The notes below the pieces were generated by a model. The model ran no database searches, was not told the origin of the DNA, and worked only from the letters and a program-made list of their open reading frames with translations. Source: Chamaecrista fasciculata (lineage: Eukaryota > Streptophyta > Magnoliopsida > Fabales > Fabaceae). Taken from it: a DNA stretch of 64,000 bases. Shown here in pieces: positions 13,496 through 27,488 of this stretch. The position numbers and the translations under genes are program-made. Position 1 is the first letter of the stretch. The number at the start of each line of letters is the position of its first letter. The DNA lies in NCBI GenBank assembly GCA_003254925.1, contig QANZ01008267.1:62119-126118 (forward strand). Direction: 5' to 3'.

Positions 13496-14042
13496 TCTGA
13501 TGTAATCTTGAAATTTCTTATGTGCGGGTGTCGGTCCATCTTGGAGATAGTAGAAGCATAGACGATGGTTTCTTGGAATGTTATGGTGTTGTAGGTTTTT
13601 TTGTTGTTGCAAATAGTGTTGTAGGTTGGTTTGACTAATTTATCTGCGTTTGATTAAAGCAATGTTTAGTTTTTATTTTTTGATAGACGACTTATAAGTC
13701 ATGAATATCGTTTCTGACCATTGTGAATGTACCAATCTTACCCAAACCCGTAAACCGGACCAATTGGCAAAAATACATTTCCTGTCTCATCTTTTGGTTC
13801 GTTACAAATACAGATTTCATTACATTAGTTTTGAATCAGAGTGGATCGTTAACCCAAAAAGAAAAAGAAGAATGGGTTCCTAACTATCGAAAATTCCCTA
13901 ATATATGCACAGTCTGTGGTTTTGGCTGACCGACGACACGCCAAATGTTAGAAGAAAAAAAGCAATTAAGATGTTTCGTGACTGATCATACAAATATATT
14001 TGACGAAAGGAAGCTCATATACAAGTTTCCAAGTCTGTAACA
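13496..14042. other. Convergent 3' intergenic region
   Basis: The 3' flanks of the convergent photolyase (+) and KEULE (-) genes. It should hold both 3'UTRs and polyadenylation sites. The small frames at 13701-13929 overlap each other and match nothing recognised. Confidence 0.5.
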
Positions 14043-17000
14043 TCATATCTCGAGATCATCCAACGACAATTCATGGGTTGTTAGCATCTTCAGTTTCTAC
14101 ACAAAGAATAAAACGAAAAATAGTAAGGAGAATCATGAGATTGCAATTCGTGGTTAATGGACACATTTGCCTCTAGAAAAAAAGTGAAGGCTTTATTACC
14201 GTAATAAATTGTGCAGGATCCTCAAGACTTGACGAACCCAGAATAACTTCCCTCTTCAGCTTGCCAGTAAGCTTGTGGCAAACCCTAAGCTGAGGACCAA
14301 AACAATTTATTTGATCAGGCAAGCCAAAAAAAATGTAGAAATCATAAGCTCATTTATTAGTGCGTTTGTCAAACCTCAGATCTGGTAGCTCCGCCGACAA
14401 TAAAAACAAAAATGCGTTGCCCCATCTTCTTAAAATCACTGGATGCATGTCTAAGTACTGAATCACTATATACCAACCAAAAAAGACGAAAATAAGTGAG
14501 AAAGCTGTGGAATGGAAAATTGCAGATCCTAGCTGGCAATTCTAACAGATGAGCAATCTCCTAGAAACTGTACATTAATCAAACCCACGTAAGTCTTCAC
14601 AAATCATAAGTGAAGAGCAGAGGTGGCAAGGGACAAATGAAATAGAACCTTGAATATCCATCGTCAGAGCCACGAGGTCGAGCCCAAGTTGGTGTGCGTC
14701 TTGATCTCATTGAATGAGCAGGTGGATTGTGGTTCACTGGCCCAGCAAAAGGTGAACTATGGAAAGATGGACTTGGGTCATTCAAGCATGGGTAGTCTTC
14801 CTTTGACAGTTCATTCTTGCTGAGTTTTTCAATGAGTTCCTGATTGATACATCATCCCCCCGTCACATGACGCTCAAAAAGTTGGTATTAAGATATAAAA
14901 AAGCAATCACTTGGATCATCAATAAGATTTTTTATAATATAAATTTTATATATATTACAATATCAGTACAAGTTCATCTTTATTTTCTTCTTATTACTAC
15001 GATATTCAAAGATATATGTTTGCTAAATACGCTCACTCTTTCACAACCGGCATAGTTACAGCATCAAGTACTACTGGAAAATTTTGTATTTTTAAAAGGA
15101 AGCCACGACTATACTAACAGATTGGTCCCTCAAAGTACCATTAGTCAGTAAAAAAAGTTAACTACCATCATATTAGTTCTCATGTAAGGCCATCAATGGA
15201 ACATGATGTTATTAAACTCAAAACGTTGAATTGAGAAAACTAAGTGTTACCAGCGTTTCCCATGAGGCCAAATGTCTGCTCAGTTAGAACTTAGAACATT
15301 AATGCTGATGTGGCAACCTAGTATTTTTTTTTCTTAACAAATTGCATATACTCCATATCATCATCATCATTGTTATAAGCCAGCTACTAATAAGCTAGCT
15401 TTGAAATGGCAGCATTTTGATGGTGATAATCTGGCTCCTTTTACTTTTGGGGCAAAAATGTCTGATGGGTTGCCAAGTCATTTTCATCAAGAATTCACCT
15501 ATTATACAAGGTCAATAACTAACTATGCTACCCTCCCGGTAAAATTTCCATGATATTACTACACACTTTATGCAGGGAAATCTGACAGTATTTCAACTTT
15601 ATGCATACCTCTACCATGGGATAAAAGCGTGATAGCTGCCACGTTTCTTCTTCACCAGATCGATCTTTTCTTGCTGCACGCTTCTTCTGAAAACTTAAAC
15701 AAATATTTTTCAGGCATAATGTCCCAATGAAAAACCATGTGCTTAAATTAGAAATTTCCTTTACCTTGTGAATATCAAACTTGAGAGCAAAGGTGCCAGT
15801 CAGACTTTTTTTGGTGTCTGGTTGTACTCCTAGCATCCTCAAATTATACACAACGTTCATATCCTCATTGGTCAGCCTTGCTATCTAAAATGCAATGGGA
15901 AGACAAATTGCGTAATGACATTAAGGGTGCCAAGAAACACATCACTGACAAACTATTTTTTATTTATAACGACCATAAAGTGGCAATTTAGTGGGCACAC
16001 ATTAACAAAGAAACCACACCTTCATCAAATTGTGACCCTTTTCTCCCTCAAATTTCTCAGGATAAATGGCTGCAAGAATCATCAACAACCGCAACTTATT
16101 TTCACGAGTCATATCCTGCATAAAGATGGTATTTATACTTTATTTTAAGTGCTGAAAAGGTGCCAAGGCTATGATTATATTTTCATATTCTGTACAAAAA
16201 AGCTTTTTCAACTTCATGTACACATTGACAATAATGTTCTTTTCCCCCCATAGAATTCCTTACTTCATTTGTGGTAAAAAATTTGATCACTTCTTTCATT
16301 CCTGCATCTCCAAAGACAAGATCTTGCTCCAGCTGCCCAAGTTCCCTAAGTCCCAGCTCCCTGACAGTTTTGTTAATCTTCCCTGCAATCTGAAGCAAAA
16401 AAGCCCATTAATTGTAAAGCTATAGTAGGTCTGATCATAATCAGCTCCACCACCATCATCATAAATCATTACATAGTATCAAACTATGGTGTTAATGAGA
16501 TGCTTTGGAAAGAACCAACTTACAGAAATATTTATTAAACTTAACCTCAAAAACTCATTTGTTCAGCTAGAATCATGATGGAAAAAAAGATGAAATCAAG
16601 TTGAGTAAACAGCTCCATAGAGAGCTTGCATCACAAACAAACTAACCTCTACATGATTGAAAGAGGTGCCATGATTGCATCACAAACAAACTAACCTCTA
16701 CATGAAGAGAGAGCTTGTCGATTTGTTCACTATATTGTGGAAGTGCTTGAACCATCTTTTGCAAGTCCCTCGTAGACATTTCACCATTATCTCTATAAAT
16801 GGAAAAAAAAAATTAAAGTACTTAACAACCCAGACAGTCACTCAATAAATTTTCAATCAATTCCAGATCCGGTATGTGTTAATAAAGTGAAGCCCAATTC
16901 ATTGTGATAACTGATAAGAAACATGTAAGCCACTGATTTAATTATCACTCATGGACTCAGTCATTTTACACATCATAAAACATTTTAAAATATCCATGAC

Positions 17001-20000
17001 AGCTATGAATAATACATCTTGAATACTCTAAACTCTTAGATTGTGTTTGGATTGTCTGATTAAATTCCAAGAAATTTTAAATATGAAAAATTTCAAATGC
17101 TGCCATTCAAAGTTCAAACTCCTTGCATTCAAGTTCCTTATTTCGATAATCATTGTATTTATAAAATTCCTTGTGTGGAAGAAGGGAATAATATCATTGA
17201 TGCACTACTTTATTTTTTATTTTTAAAAAAAAGTAGATAAATTATTTGATTCCTAAAAGATGACATTCTTCTCAATTTTGTTTTTGAAAATGAAAATGCA
17301 AAATGTTATCCTTCAAATATACATATCAAATCATTTTAATCCTCGGTTAAATTGAGTGACAGAAAACTGGCAAATTTTTAATTTATAACATATTTTCATA
17401 CATCATCACTTGACAACCACATAAAGACAATAGTGGTGCCATCTCAGCATCATGGTTAATTTGCCGTCACTCAACTTAACTAGATGACTGAATTGATTGG
17501 GGATTCATCTTTGGTGGATGAAAATTTTCATTTTCATCTTTTGGGAAAAATTGTGAGAGAAATGTCATTTTTCAAGCATCAAATTGTTTTGCTTACTGAA
17601 AAAAAGAAAGAAAGAAAAAAGCTCCTACACCATGACTTAAATTCTCAAGTTATAGAAGTTGAAAATCAAAAATAAAAAAATTGCCATAACAGGAACAGAA
17701 AGTCAGAATCTTTGGTCACGAAGGTTATAAACAAATTAAATGAAATTAATAAAAGTGTTTTAACCTACCTTTTGGCCTATACTAAACCATTAGCATCAGC
17801 ACCTCAGGTCATATCAACGATGACAAATTCTAGGAAATTGTCTTTTTTTTAAAAAAAATGATTATTTGTAAAGAAACTACAGAAAATTGTCACTCACCTT
17901 GAACCATGTTGGACTTGTGCAGCTTTATTCTTTGAAATGAAGTTGGTCATCTTTTCGTGCAACCGCTCGCTAGCCTGTTGAGATCATTAATACAAAATGG
18001 TATTCAAGTTGCTTAATTGATGATAGAAGTTTAGAAGCAGGACATACATCTGCAATATGTGCATGGCGAAGCTCAAGCCATATAGGATCATGGTCCTCCA
18101 AAAGAACCTCTTTTTTCTCAGGTTGACCCCCAGTCTTGCTAGGAACCTTACAAGTACAAAACATTTAGTATTACAGTCAAAAGAAAAAAAATACAAAAAT
18201 AAAAAATCTGAAAAAGATGAAATAAAATAGACATTGAAGCAGCTACCTCATGGACATATTTGTTCCCGTCCATATTCAGCAAATCATGGCACATGGCATC
18301 ATATGTCCATTCATGAATTACAGGAGCAATCTAAAGATCCAGAACATTACCCTAGATGTAAACATGACAGTGTTGAAATAATAATTTAACTACATTGTAA
18401 ACACGTGAAGACTAAGAAAAACCTGATCGATAGATCTGTCAAGGATGAGCAATTCACATGTCTCTGTCTGGGGAAAGTTAGGTATGGTTTTCTTATATTT
18501 TGTAAGACAGTCCCAAACCCCAGCAGCAAGCTTTGTAGGAATCAGATCACGGAACGTAGTCATTGTGGTTGCATCAAGGGTTTTGGCAGCACGAAAGCGC
18601 ACCAGAGGAAATTCCTTAAAAAAAATAGTTACATGCTTCAGAAGACTTCTCATCATGTGTTTCAACATTTACTGATTCACAGAGCATTGACTACATTCTT
18701 ATTTATTGGCATAGCAAGCATCGAGTACATACTCTTAATGAAGCAAAAACGGTAGCAATCCGTGTAGCCATCACATTCAAACATGCAACACCTTTGCGAT
18801 TATTCTCCTCATCCCCAAATAACTCTTCTAAAGCTCTGTCGTTGTTTGTGATGAAACCCTGCATTAAGATAACAAAAGTCACACACCACAACATGAGAAC
18901 ATAAAAGGCAATTATAATGAGATTAAAACTGCTCAAGTGTTGATATTGAGCATATTTCCAGGATGGAAAATACCCCTCTAGGGAAGAATCTCAACAAGGA
19001 GGCTTTATGAATTTGAAGTTCCGAAAATGTGGCTCTATTAGCTACTATTTGTCAGTGAGATACCGTAAACATCAATACACAAGATAGGAATAATAAAATA
19101 AAAGCAACAATATCTTCAGTCCTCAAAAGCATATGTTTATTTATCTAGTTTCAATCATGGCTATGTCAAACTCAACCAACTCAATTGTATCTCTACAAGT
19201 GCTATATTTTGATTTAATGAAATGTTTTGACAACATGATTATCTTCGAGTGAAATATCGCACAATCACTCACCTGACTGTCTATGGCAAAATACTCCAAA
19301 TTCATCTGCATAATGTCATCCAAATGAGAAAAGGCTCATGTTAGCATTGAAATATTTTATGCAAAATTACCAAGTTAAGCACAATCAAGTTAGTTAACAA
19401 GTAATCTCAACCTCTCTCAGTGCACCTATACGAGGTAACACCTTTGTATCTTTTTTAATTTCCATGACTAATTCTTTGGGTATAGGTGAACTGAAGAAAA
19501 CAAATGCCCTGCATGAACACAATAAATAAAATATAAGGAACCAATAAATAAAATAAAAAGAATGAAATTTCACTATAAAGAAGACAATATAAGGGACATA
19601 ATAATTCCATACTTCCTGTATAAGGGTGTCCTTCCAGACATGTCCGATAAAAACATAATAACGCTGCCAACAGAAATGGAAAAAGAGAATCATTATAAAT
19701 ACACCGACTTGATAAAGATGACAGCTTAATTAAACTGACTTCTATATCAGAAGTACATGAGACTGTCTTATGACAACAAGAGTTCACCCATTTTTTCCTA
19801 AGAGAATCTTACCAATAACAGAGGAAATATACAAGGAAAAAAATATCAGGTATCCTCAAAAAGAAGGAGACAAAATACAAAGAGGCTAAAAAAATTACAT
19901 GATATATTTGTAATAATTTGAGGGAAAGAGACAGACAGACAAACAGAACAAGTGAGAGGAAAACAAATACAGAAGTAATTATCACAGCAGATTTATATTT

Positions 20001-23000
20001 CAGAGAGAGAGTGTGTGAAAATATAAAAATTTAACCAACTAAAAATAAAAAAGGAAAATTTATAATTTGTAATGATTTTTGGTAGTTATCATAAGGGGAA
20101 AAAAACTATCAGAAATTCAGACGCATAAGAATAATTGACAGGGAAGTGGGAGGAAGGTTGTGTTACTTCTCTCTGGTTGGCTGGATGAAGTATATGGCAT
20201 CCATTGTCGGCAAAGGTTGCCTTCGCTTGTAAATGTCTTCAACCACTACAGAAGAACACCAAAACTATCTCTCATGGTAATGTCAAATTTAAAAATAAGA
20301 AAACAAAAAAAAGTTACACTAGAAATTCTAAAGGCACAAAACTAGCATGAAAATTTAATATAAGCAATTAAATGTTAATTGCATTACCAGTCCAAGCTTG
20401 AGGAATTTGTCATTGAGTAAAAAACTTCTTAAAGTTACAATTCCTAATTTAGCAGCAATCACTGAGTGAACAGTGAAGTTTGAGGACCCATATTACAGTA
20501 TACCTTTTTGAAAAGCTAAATGATATTACTTCACTTCTTTTATAACTTCTTTTACTAGGACAGACAGCAGAAATATTAATGGCACAAAAGTCCAAATATT
20601 GATCAAATCCCAAGATTATAAGCAGGATGTCCAATCCCGCATCAAATCTACAGACTACTTCTCCACCTATTTTCCCATTACTACATTGAGTTGGTTCTCA
20701 AAGTTACTGTCTCTTCCATTGATCCAACTGTATCATGCCAAAGAAGAAGGCAATTTTTTTTTATTTCCTCTATTGTCTTCTTTTAACTTATAGTAAAGAT
20801 TAGGGTAAAGCAAAAGGAGGCTATGAAATTTATACTTTACACTCTTTTAACAGTTTAAGATGCAATAAATTACATAAAGGCTCAGTAGACTTTTAGTATC
20901 TAAGGTAAACTGTATGCAAATTGCAGCTGCAAATATGTAAGACATGTATGGCAAAAATGATTTGTCTTGGGGTAGAAAGAAAGACAAGATATAAAAAAAA
21001 TCTATCCGGAGATTCTTACATGAAACACCTTCATCTGTGATATCAGCCATCTTACATGAGTGAGACATTATTTTAACAGTAAGTTTGTCCATTATTAGTA
21101 CCTGCACAAAATAAATTTGTGAAGCAGTATGAGATGATAATTGAAAAATTTCCAACATTAAATTACCTTTAACATGTCAGTCAGATAAGCAATATATTAT
21201 CTATATCCAGCTGCATGGATGAAAACATGCATGCATATCCAAATTTAAAGTGAACAAATTCAATTTGCTATACATTTATGTTGTGCAAAATGAAAATCTG
21301 CTCCTCTTAACAAACAAATAATGAGGGTTAGAATGTTCAAGCTTAAACTAGTAAATTACAACTCATACCCTTATTTATTTTAATATGATGTTTTTCACAG
21401 ACATTTAATCCCACAGTGATTACCTGAGCTGGCTTGGCCTTGTGTTTCAATATTTAATAATTTCTGAAGTCAAATGTCAGAAATAACAAAGCAAGACCCA
21501 GCTTAATAGAGTATAGATAACTAATAGAAAATCCACGATGATCCCATTCAGAACTAAAGCTACTTATCTGTCATATGCGGTAAAAAGCAGTAGATCTATC
21601 CAACAAACACATGAAAAATTTGCTAGATTATTCATAAAAGAAGGTAACGAATTGAAAATCAAATTTGCCTCATATACAATCATCAATATCATCAAACTTA
21701 AAATATGTGAAAAGAATCCTGGAATGGAACTTCAAATTGAAGCTAAAACAGATACAAGAGTGCATCTCAAGTAAAATTAGCAGTGGGGCAGATATCTTTA
21801 AAGTAACCAATGGCATACATACCTTCCAAGTTGATTTTGAATCCCCTGTTTTTGCTGATCTAAGCATTTCGTGCAATAATCCTGAGGGCAATTCCAGTTC
21901 ACATAGAGAAAAAATATTATCAGATTAGAAAGTGTTTGGACATGGCTAATATATTCCAGCAATTACATAATTTTCTATTGAAATTTTATAAGAAAACCCA
22001 ATAAAAGAGATGATACTTGCAAAAGCTGGCAAAACACTCTTCGTAAAATAAGTACTTCAGTCATTCAACACCTAATTGCATTGGTATAATTGCTAACGAA
22101 ATGTACAAAACAGTGGCAATGAGTATGGTGATGATACTAAAACTAGAAATACAAAATGGCACATACAGTAGTAGAGTGATTCCTAAAATCTAAAGAATAA
22201 ATCATGAAGACAATTTGGAGTGATTTCATTTGAACTGTACTTTTCTTTTGTAAGTCGTAACAGCACAAATCTTATAGTTTCGGGAATCCATTCAAAGTAT
22301 AGCAGATTATTCCATCCTAGTGAACTACTACTGTAGTCCAATCCTTCAACATATCCATTGTAATATCGTCTCACTACTAGGTTGTTCCTTCTGTATGGCA
22401 GAACATCATATCTACGAAACTTGCACTGTCCTTGTACTAGTTCCAGCTAGGGTAAAGAGAAATGGTACTAGTAAATGAAAGATTCATAGTATATTTATGT
22501 ATTAAACTTAAATCTTCCGATAACCTAAAATTCTCTATTATGCTATTGTTTTATTAGCAAAAATAAACCACCAATACTAGAAGAGGAATCAAGTGGCTAC
22601 ACCTGCCACTGTCCCAAAGTCGCACACTGTGAATGCACTAGCTAACATGCCATCACATGCGTTTCATTTAGCTAGTAAGAACCACAATTTAAAGATCATG
22701 CGAGAATGATAAAGGTTCTGTCCATTGATATAAATCCAATGTCACCCTCAGGTAACGGATGATACAAGAACAAAGCGAAGGAACGGTGAAATGCTTCACT
22801 GACAAAAGAATAATTAAATGCTCGCATCCTCGAGAGGAAGTGTAACTCCAAAAGCATGAGTGGCCAAACAACAGAGAGAATATAAGATACAGAAATGGTT
22901 CAACTAGAGAACTGGGGACTTTAGCGAGTCAAATAGTCCAAATAGGAACTAGACAGCTTAGTGAGTTGACTGGCAACTCTCAAATCATTAATCAGACAAA

Positions 23001-23161
23001 GGAATCGAAGAATTTGGTTGAATAGAACTAGAATGAATTGTAGAAAGGAAGCGATTAATAGAGGGATAAGATGATATGAACTTACTCTCACGGCTAATTT
23101 GTTTGAAATTTTTGTAGTCAGCGCCATAAGAAGATGAGGAATCGGAATCCGAAATAGACAT
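14043..23161 (-). CDS. KEU: SM (Sec1/Munc18) protein, KEULE-type
   Basis: A regulator of SNARE-mediated membrane fusion. In Arabidopsis KEULE partners the syntaxin KNOLLE at the cell plate during cytokinesis. Twenty-one exons keep one frame: 23086-23161, 21823-21881, 21020-21101, 20167-20245, 19613-19663, 19412-19508, 19273-19305, 18733-18858, 18423-18614, 18247-18330, 18048-18146, 17898-17974, 16696-16792, 16264-16389, 16020-16115, 15765-15884, 15609-15686, 14649-14839, 14375-14465, 14200-14289 and 14043-14096. They encode 665 aa, about KEULE length. Diagnostic stretches are [63 protein letters not shown] and [19 protein letters not shown], ending in LSLDDLEI. Start: first [15 protein letters not shown], matching the family N-terminus. 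The last exon has only 17 codons before the stop. SEC1A/SEC1B are the alternatives; neighbour and sequence favour KEULE. Confidence 0.95.
16626..16705. repeat. 31-bp direct duplication over a KEULE splice donor
   Basis: Identical 31-bp copies at 16626-16656 and 16675-16705 are separated by 18 bp. The right-hand copy contains the last 10 coding bases of KEULE exon 13 and its donor (GAG|GTTAG on the minus strand). The left copy reproduces the same donor 49 nt further into the intron. Confidence 0.9.
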
Positions 23162-24972
23162 GGTGCCGGCCTCAGCCTCGCTCAGCCCACCACAACCGCT
23201 TGATCGCTCAGAGACAGGAAGCGGAGGGAGATCGTGGATGAACCGGAAACCCGAGGTCCGTATCGGAAAAGCGGAGAGAGAGAAGAGAGAAAACTTGCTT
23301 CAATTATAAGTTATATTGATATTTTTTTTTAGGGGGGAAAGAGAAATTACTTTTATAATTATAGGTTGGGTTATGTTTGTTGGTGGATGACGTGTTGAAT
23401 TGTCTAAAGGCAAGAATCAAAGTCCTTATAGACTTATAGTTATATAGGAGAAGGGGTCCGGTCCGGCCAGGAGTGCCAGTGAACCGTTGGATTGGATTGG
23501 ATGTCATGAGATGAGATGTTAAACCGGAAGTTGTCGAACCGAAGGTGGACCCCACCACTCACCCCAACTCATTCTTCCGCTGGCCATGTTGGCCTAAGTC
23601 TAGAAGACCAGAAATAGTTTGGGTTTTGTCTTCTATCGCAATTTCGCATATAGTTTGGTATATTTCGATTTTGTCTTGAACATCTCATCAATAATATATA
23701 TGTCATCTCATATCATAATTTTACAATATCAAGATATTTAACATCACTTTATTATCACATCATTCAATAAAAAGAGTGATTTAACAATAATATAAAAATC
23801 ATGTGATTTTGCTAACAAAAATGTTAACCCAATTAGTAAGGAGCCTTTGCTCCTCACTTTAGTTGTAAATTGATTTTTATTTTTGTTAATTTTATATCAT
23901 TTATTTTTGTCAATTATATGTTATTTAAATAAATTTAAATTAAAATCACTCTTTGTTAGATTATTATAATTTAATTATTAAAAAAATATTATAACATAAT
24001 ATTTATTTACTGTAGAAATATAAATAAATACTTTTTTAAAAAATATTTAAATGTTTATTTTAAAAATGTTTATATATTTTTTTTATATGTACTTAATTAA
24101 AATTTATAAGAGTAAATAGAAAAGCTTGAAAAAGAAGTAATGTTATTGAACACAAAATATCATGTATATATATCTCACATTCTCTGTATCAGATATTGTC
24201 CACTATCATACCAAACTCTTGTATCTCAAATACAATAGTATATCTTATATTATAATATCATATATTATGTTATTTAAAATATTATAATATCTGAAATCAG
24301 AAGTATCATTCTAAGTTTTTTTTTAATCAATTTTATCGTCTCTTCTGACATTGGCTTGCTTCCGAGGGTTATAATAGTTTGTTAGTTTTGAATCATAGAA
24401 TACGAAATTAATCAATTAGATTCCATGTAATAAAAATGTCTTATGACACTAGCTAGATTTTTTTTCCTGACTTTTTCAAACATTTAAATTAGTCAATACC
24501 ACGAATGTTCTTTTTTAAAAAGAATAAAAAATAAAAAGAGAACAAGGTCTACAATTTTTTATGTGCATTCAGCGAAAGTAAACGAAATAGGTTTTTGTCA
24601 TATAGAAGTGAAGTGGTAGTTTCCTTGTATGGAAAAGTAATCATTATATAGTTTCCCTTGTAATAATGCCACGGCAGCCACACTGACTTACTTCAAGTTT
24701 AAGTAACACATAGAACTTGAAGTATATTTCATTTTAAAAAAGATATTTATTTATATTTTTAAAATTTAATTATATTCATAATTTATTAATATTTTAAAAA
24801 CATGTTTTGAAATATAAAATCAAAATTTGTGGTCTTGTTGTAAAATCAATGAAAACAAGCGTTCCATATAGATTGCATAATACCCATGTCTACTAGTAAA
24901 AATTATATTTGATTTATATTCTGAATTCTTAAATTGAATAAGAAAATCATATCAATTACTTTTACCAAATAC

Positions 24973-25028
24973 AAAGTAAGGAAAAAAAATTCCTTTTCTG
25001 GCCAAAAAAAAAGTAAGGAAAAAAAATT
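24973..25028 (+). repeat. Micro-insertion flanked by 19-bp direct repeats (site A)
   Basis: Identical 19-bp repeats at 24973-24991 and 25010-25028 (AAAGTAAGG, eight A, TT) enclose the 18-nt insert CCTTTTCTGGCCAAAAAA. The layout resembles a target-site duplication around a tiny A-tailed insertion. Confidence 0.75.
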
Positions 25029-25791
25029 AAAACTGTCTAAAAAAAGTTACAAAATTGAGTATGAGACTCACCTATATTACATTCCAAGTCTCACAATTTT
25101 AAGACCTAATCAAAGACTTGTTTCAACTATATTGGGCATTGGCGTGTTTACCAGCAAAACACGAGTCAAAAGTTTGATTGTTCGGGGCGTTCTCATTACC
25201 CCAATTTAATTTCTTCCAATATTTTCTGTTTTGAAAAAACAAAATAATCAAGGAGAACGAATGAAATGCAAACGCGAAACAAACCGTGTATGCATAGATT
25301 CCCAGGAAGCGTAAATTGGACTCTCATCAAGTTGTAATATAAAATTCCCTATAGCATGGAATTCTGGGCTCGACATTCCTCGTCAAGTCTCAAGTGGCAT
25401 TCATTAAAGTTAAGATAAGTGATTATAGGAAAAAGCTTAAGCTTTCACAAGAAAAGCATCTGGTAGGCTCGGACGGATTCTTTTAATTTCTCTTACTCCG
25501 TTCCATATGCTTCGATCAATGAGAATCTCAACCCACTTGTCTTCAAGATCTTCGCATTTTAATTAAAATCTCCAGGAACCAATGAATCAAAACTCACAAA
25601 AATCCAAACAGACTAGACAAAAGAAAGAGGGAATTGAAAAAAAAAATTGACAGGACTACACAAGGAGAAAGCGGAAGATGCCAAATTGCATGCTTTGACA
25701 AAAGTCTCGATATAGATCCCAAGCATTGCCTTTTACAAAACATATGATATATCCATCCCATCCCATTTGAGTTTGACAAAGAATTCCAACC

Positions 25792-25824
25792 CATACATAC
25801 ATACATACATACATACATACATAC
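25792..25824. repeat. (ATAC)n microsatellite
   Basis: About eight perfect tandem copies of a CATA/ATAC tetranucleotide. It lies roughly 110 bp beyond the stop codon of the minus-strand DUF641 gene, probably in its 3'UTR. Confidence 0.95.
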
Positions 25825-25931
25825 GTGATATAACAACAGAGAAAAGTAGCAATAGGAACCTTTCCCTTTGTTTCTTTCTAAAGATTTCAGATAAGTATTA
25901 AAAAGATCAGATGAATCAAAATGTTAATTAA

Positions 25932-27488
25932 TTAAGGCGAGGGGGTAGAACCTCTGTTTTCGCCGTTACTGCAATAGTTGGTGCCATTATTAGTGCTCAA
26001 GTACTTGCAAAGCACCTTGCATTTCACTAAAGTGCCATCAACATAAAACCCAGGTGACACCATTATTCGTACCATGGTTGGGATTAACTTGGTAGGCTTA
26101 TTGTCTCCGCCAGTATCCTCCATGTAAACAGAATCAAACCTCATTCCTTTGTCCACTCTGAACATAGCCAAGCTTGGGTGAACCGAATTGGCCAACAAGT
26201 GAACTAGCCACACACTCTTGGATGCACCGAAGAAAGCTTGCAAAAGTGGCTCTGGCCAAGCTCTGTTCCACCCCAACATTGCCACTATCTCACTCATTTT
26301 CCTGTCACAAAATCTACTAAACTCTTCACTGAAGTGTCTTGTCCCTTTGTTTAGTACCTCTTCCCATGTCAAACCATGGAGCATATTGAATGAAGCGAAA
26401 TTTGCCTCACACCTTTCCACTGGGTTGAGTATGTAGTTGGACGCGTTCTTTTGGAACCCAAGGGATTCAAAGTCCTCATAGAAAGTTTTGTTTAACAGGG
26501 CTTCTAAGTAGAAAAGCAAGCTTCTGGGGTTGTTTGAGAGAGACACTCTGATATCGTAAGGTTGAAGAAGCATGGATACTCTCTCTGAAACTTTGCTTCC
26601 CATGTGCCTTAGTTGCATGGTCAGAGAACGGCTTAGAAGTCTCACTGAAGACCGGGCTTCCGAGACAGATACCATAAAGTGTTCAACGACCGCGTTTTGA
26701 TGGAAATTCTCTGTCTTAACCATTCTATGCGGCGATTTGTTACTGCATTCATCCAACCCAAATTTCAATTTGTGGCAGTACAGCTCTAGTTTGTTGAGTT
26801 TCTTCTCTAATTCAGCCATTGAGTACTTAAGCCTTGAAGCTTCTGAAATAGCCTCGTCTCTCTTCCTAGTAGCTTGAATCAGCTTGTGCGAAAGCTCTGC
26901 CACTGCGATTTTCCAATGCTCTTCTCTCGATGTTGACATAGCGGCCTCGGTGGCTTTGGGACTCTTACGCGTCAAAGTGGAGAAAATGGACTTGAAAATC
27001 CCATTTGGGCTTGCCAATAGAGGCGAATGCTTGTTTGGTCCGTTGTTATCCAAAGGAACGACGGTGATTTTCTCGCGAGCATTTGGGCGACACTTGTTGC
27101 ACGAAACAGAGACATGTTTTTCATTGACCAAGTCATCAGATTCGAACTTTTTGTTGTGATTATTGGGTTTGCAATTCTTGGAAGTATGAGGGAAAGGGGT
27201 TGGAGGATGGTGCTTCGGAGTTACTCTGCTCTGGCTTCTGCCGTCACAGTACTCATCTTCCTCCTGTTCTCGAATCTGCAATAAAATAGAAACACTCCAT
27301 CGGACACAGTAAATTAGAAAAGGAAGCACATATATACATCATGTTTTTTCAAATACTTTTTGTTTTCCGTTATGTTCGCAAGAAATTAAACCAATAGGAG
27401 AGTGTATAGTACTCACGGGGGTGAATCTTGGAGACTGGCGAGAAGGTGGAGGAGGTGAAGAAGGAGACTTGGAAGAAGAAGGAACCAT
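25932..27488 (-). CDS. DUF641 protein, IRK-interacting-protein / GIL1-like
   Basis: A plant-specific DUF641 protein. Relatives are GIL1 (light-dependent gravitropism) and IRKI, named for interaction with the receptor kinase IRK; the biochemical role is unknown. Two exons, 27417-27488 and 25932-27275, encode 471 aa. The start is the ATG at 27488, because the first 24 residues (MVPSSSKSPSSPPPPSRQSP) join in frame across the intron. The N-terminus is low-complexity and Ser/Pro-rich. A coiled-coil region at about residues 143-200 (EEHWKIAVAELSHKLIQATR, AELEKKLNKLELYCHKL) is the clearest family signature. The C-terminal half (for example EVLNKGTRHFSEEFSRFCDRK) is the DUF641/GIL1-like core. The shortened N-terminus and IRKI resemblance suggest the IRKI branch, but I cannot assign orthology. 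A 208-bp duplication starts about 70 bp upstream of the ATG. Confidence 0.88.

Larger units (their letters stand above)
23162..25931. other. KEULE upstream region and gene-free DNA
   Basis: The 5' flank of KEULE begins at 23162 and is GA/AG-rich near 23265-23295 on the plus strand, likely 5'UTR. Beyond about 23.6 kb the sequence is AT-rich with no recognisable gene. The 3' end of this interval (about 25.55-25.93 kb) is the expected 3'UTR region of the DUF641 gene. Confidence 0.5.

Noticed and set aside
14501-14525. GAAAGCTGTGGAA resembles part of the miR396 complement
   Set aside because: Short partial match inside a KEULE intron and no hairpin partner found.
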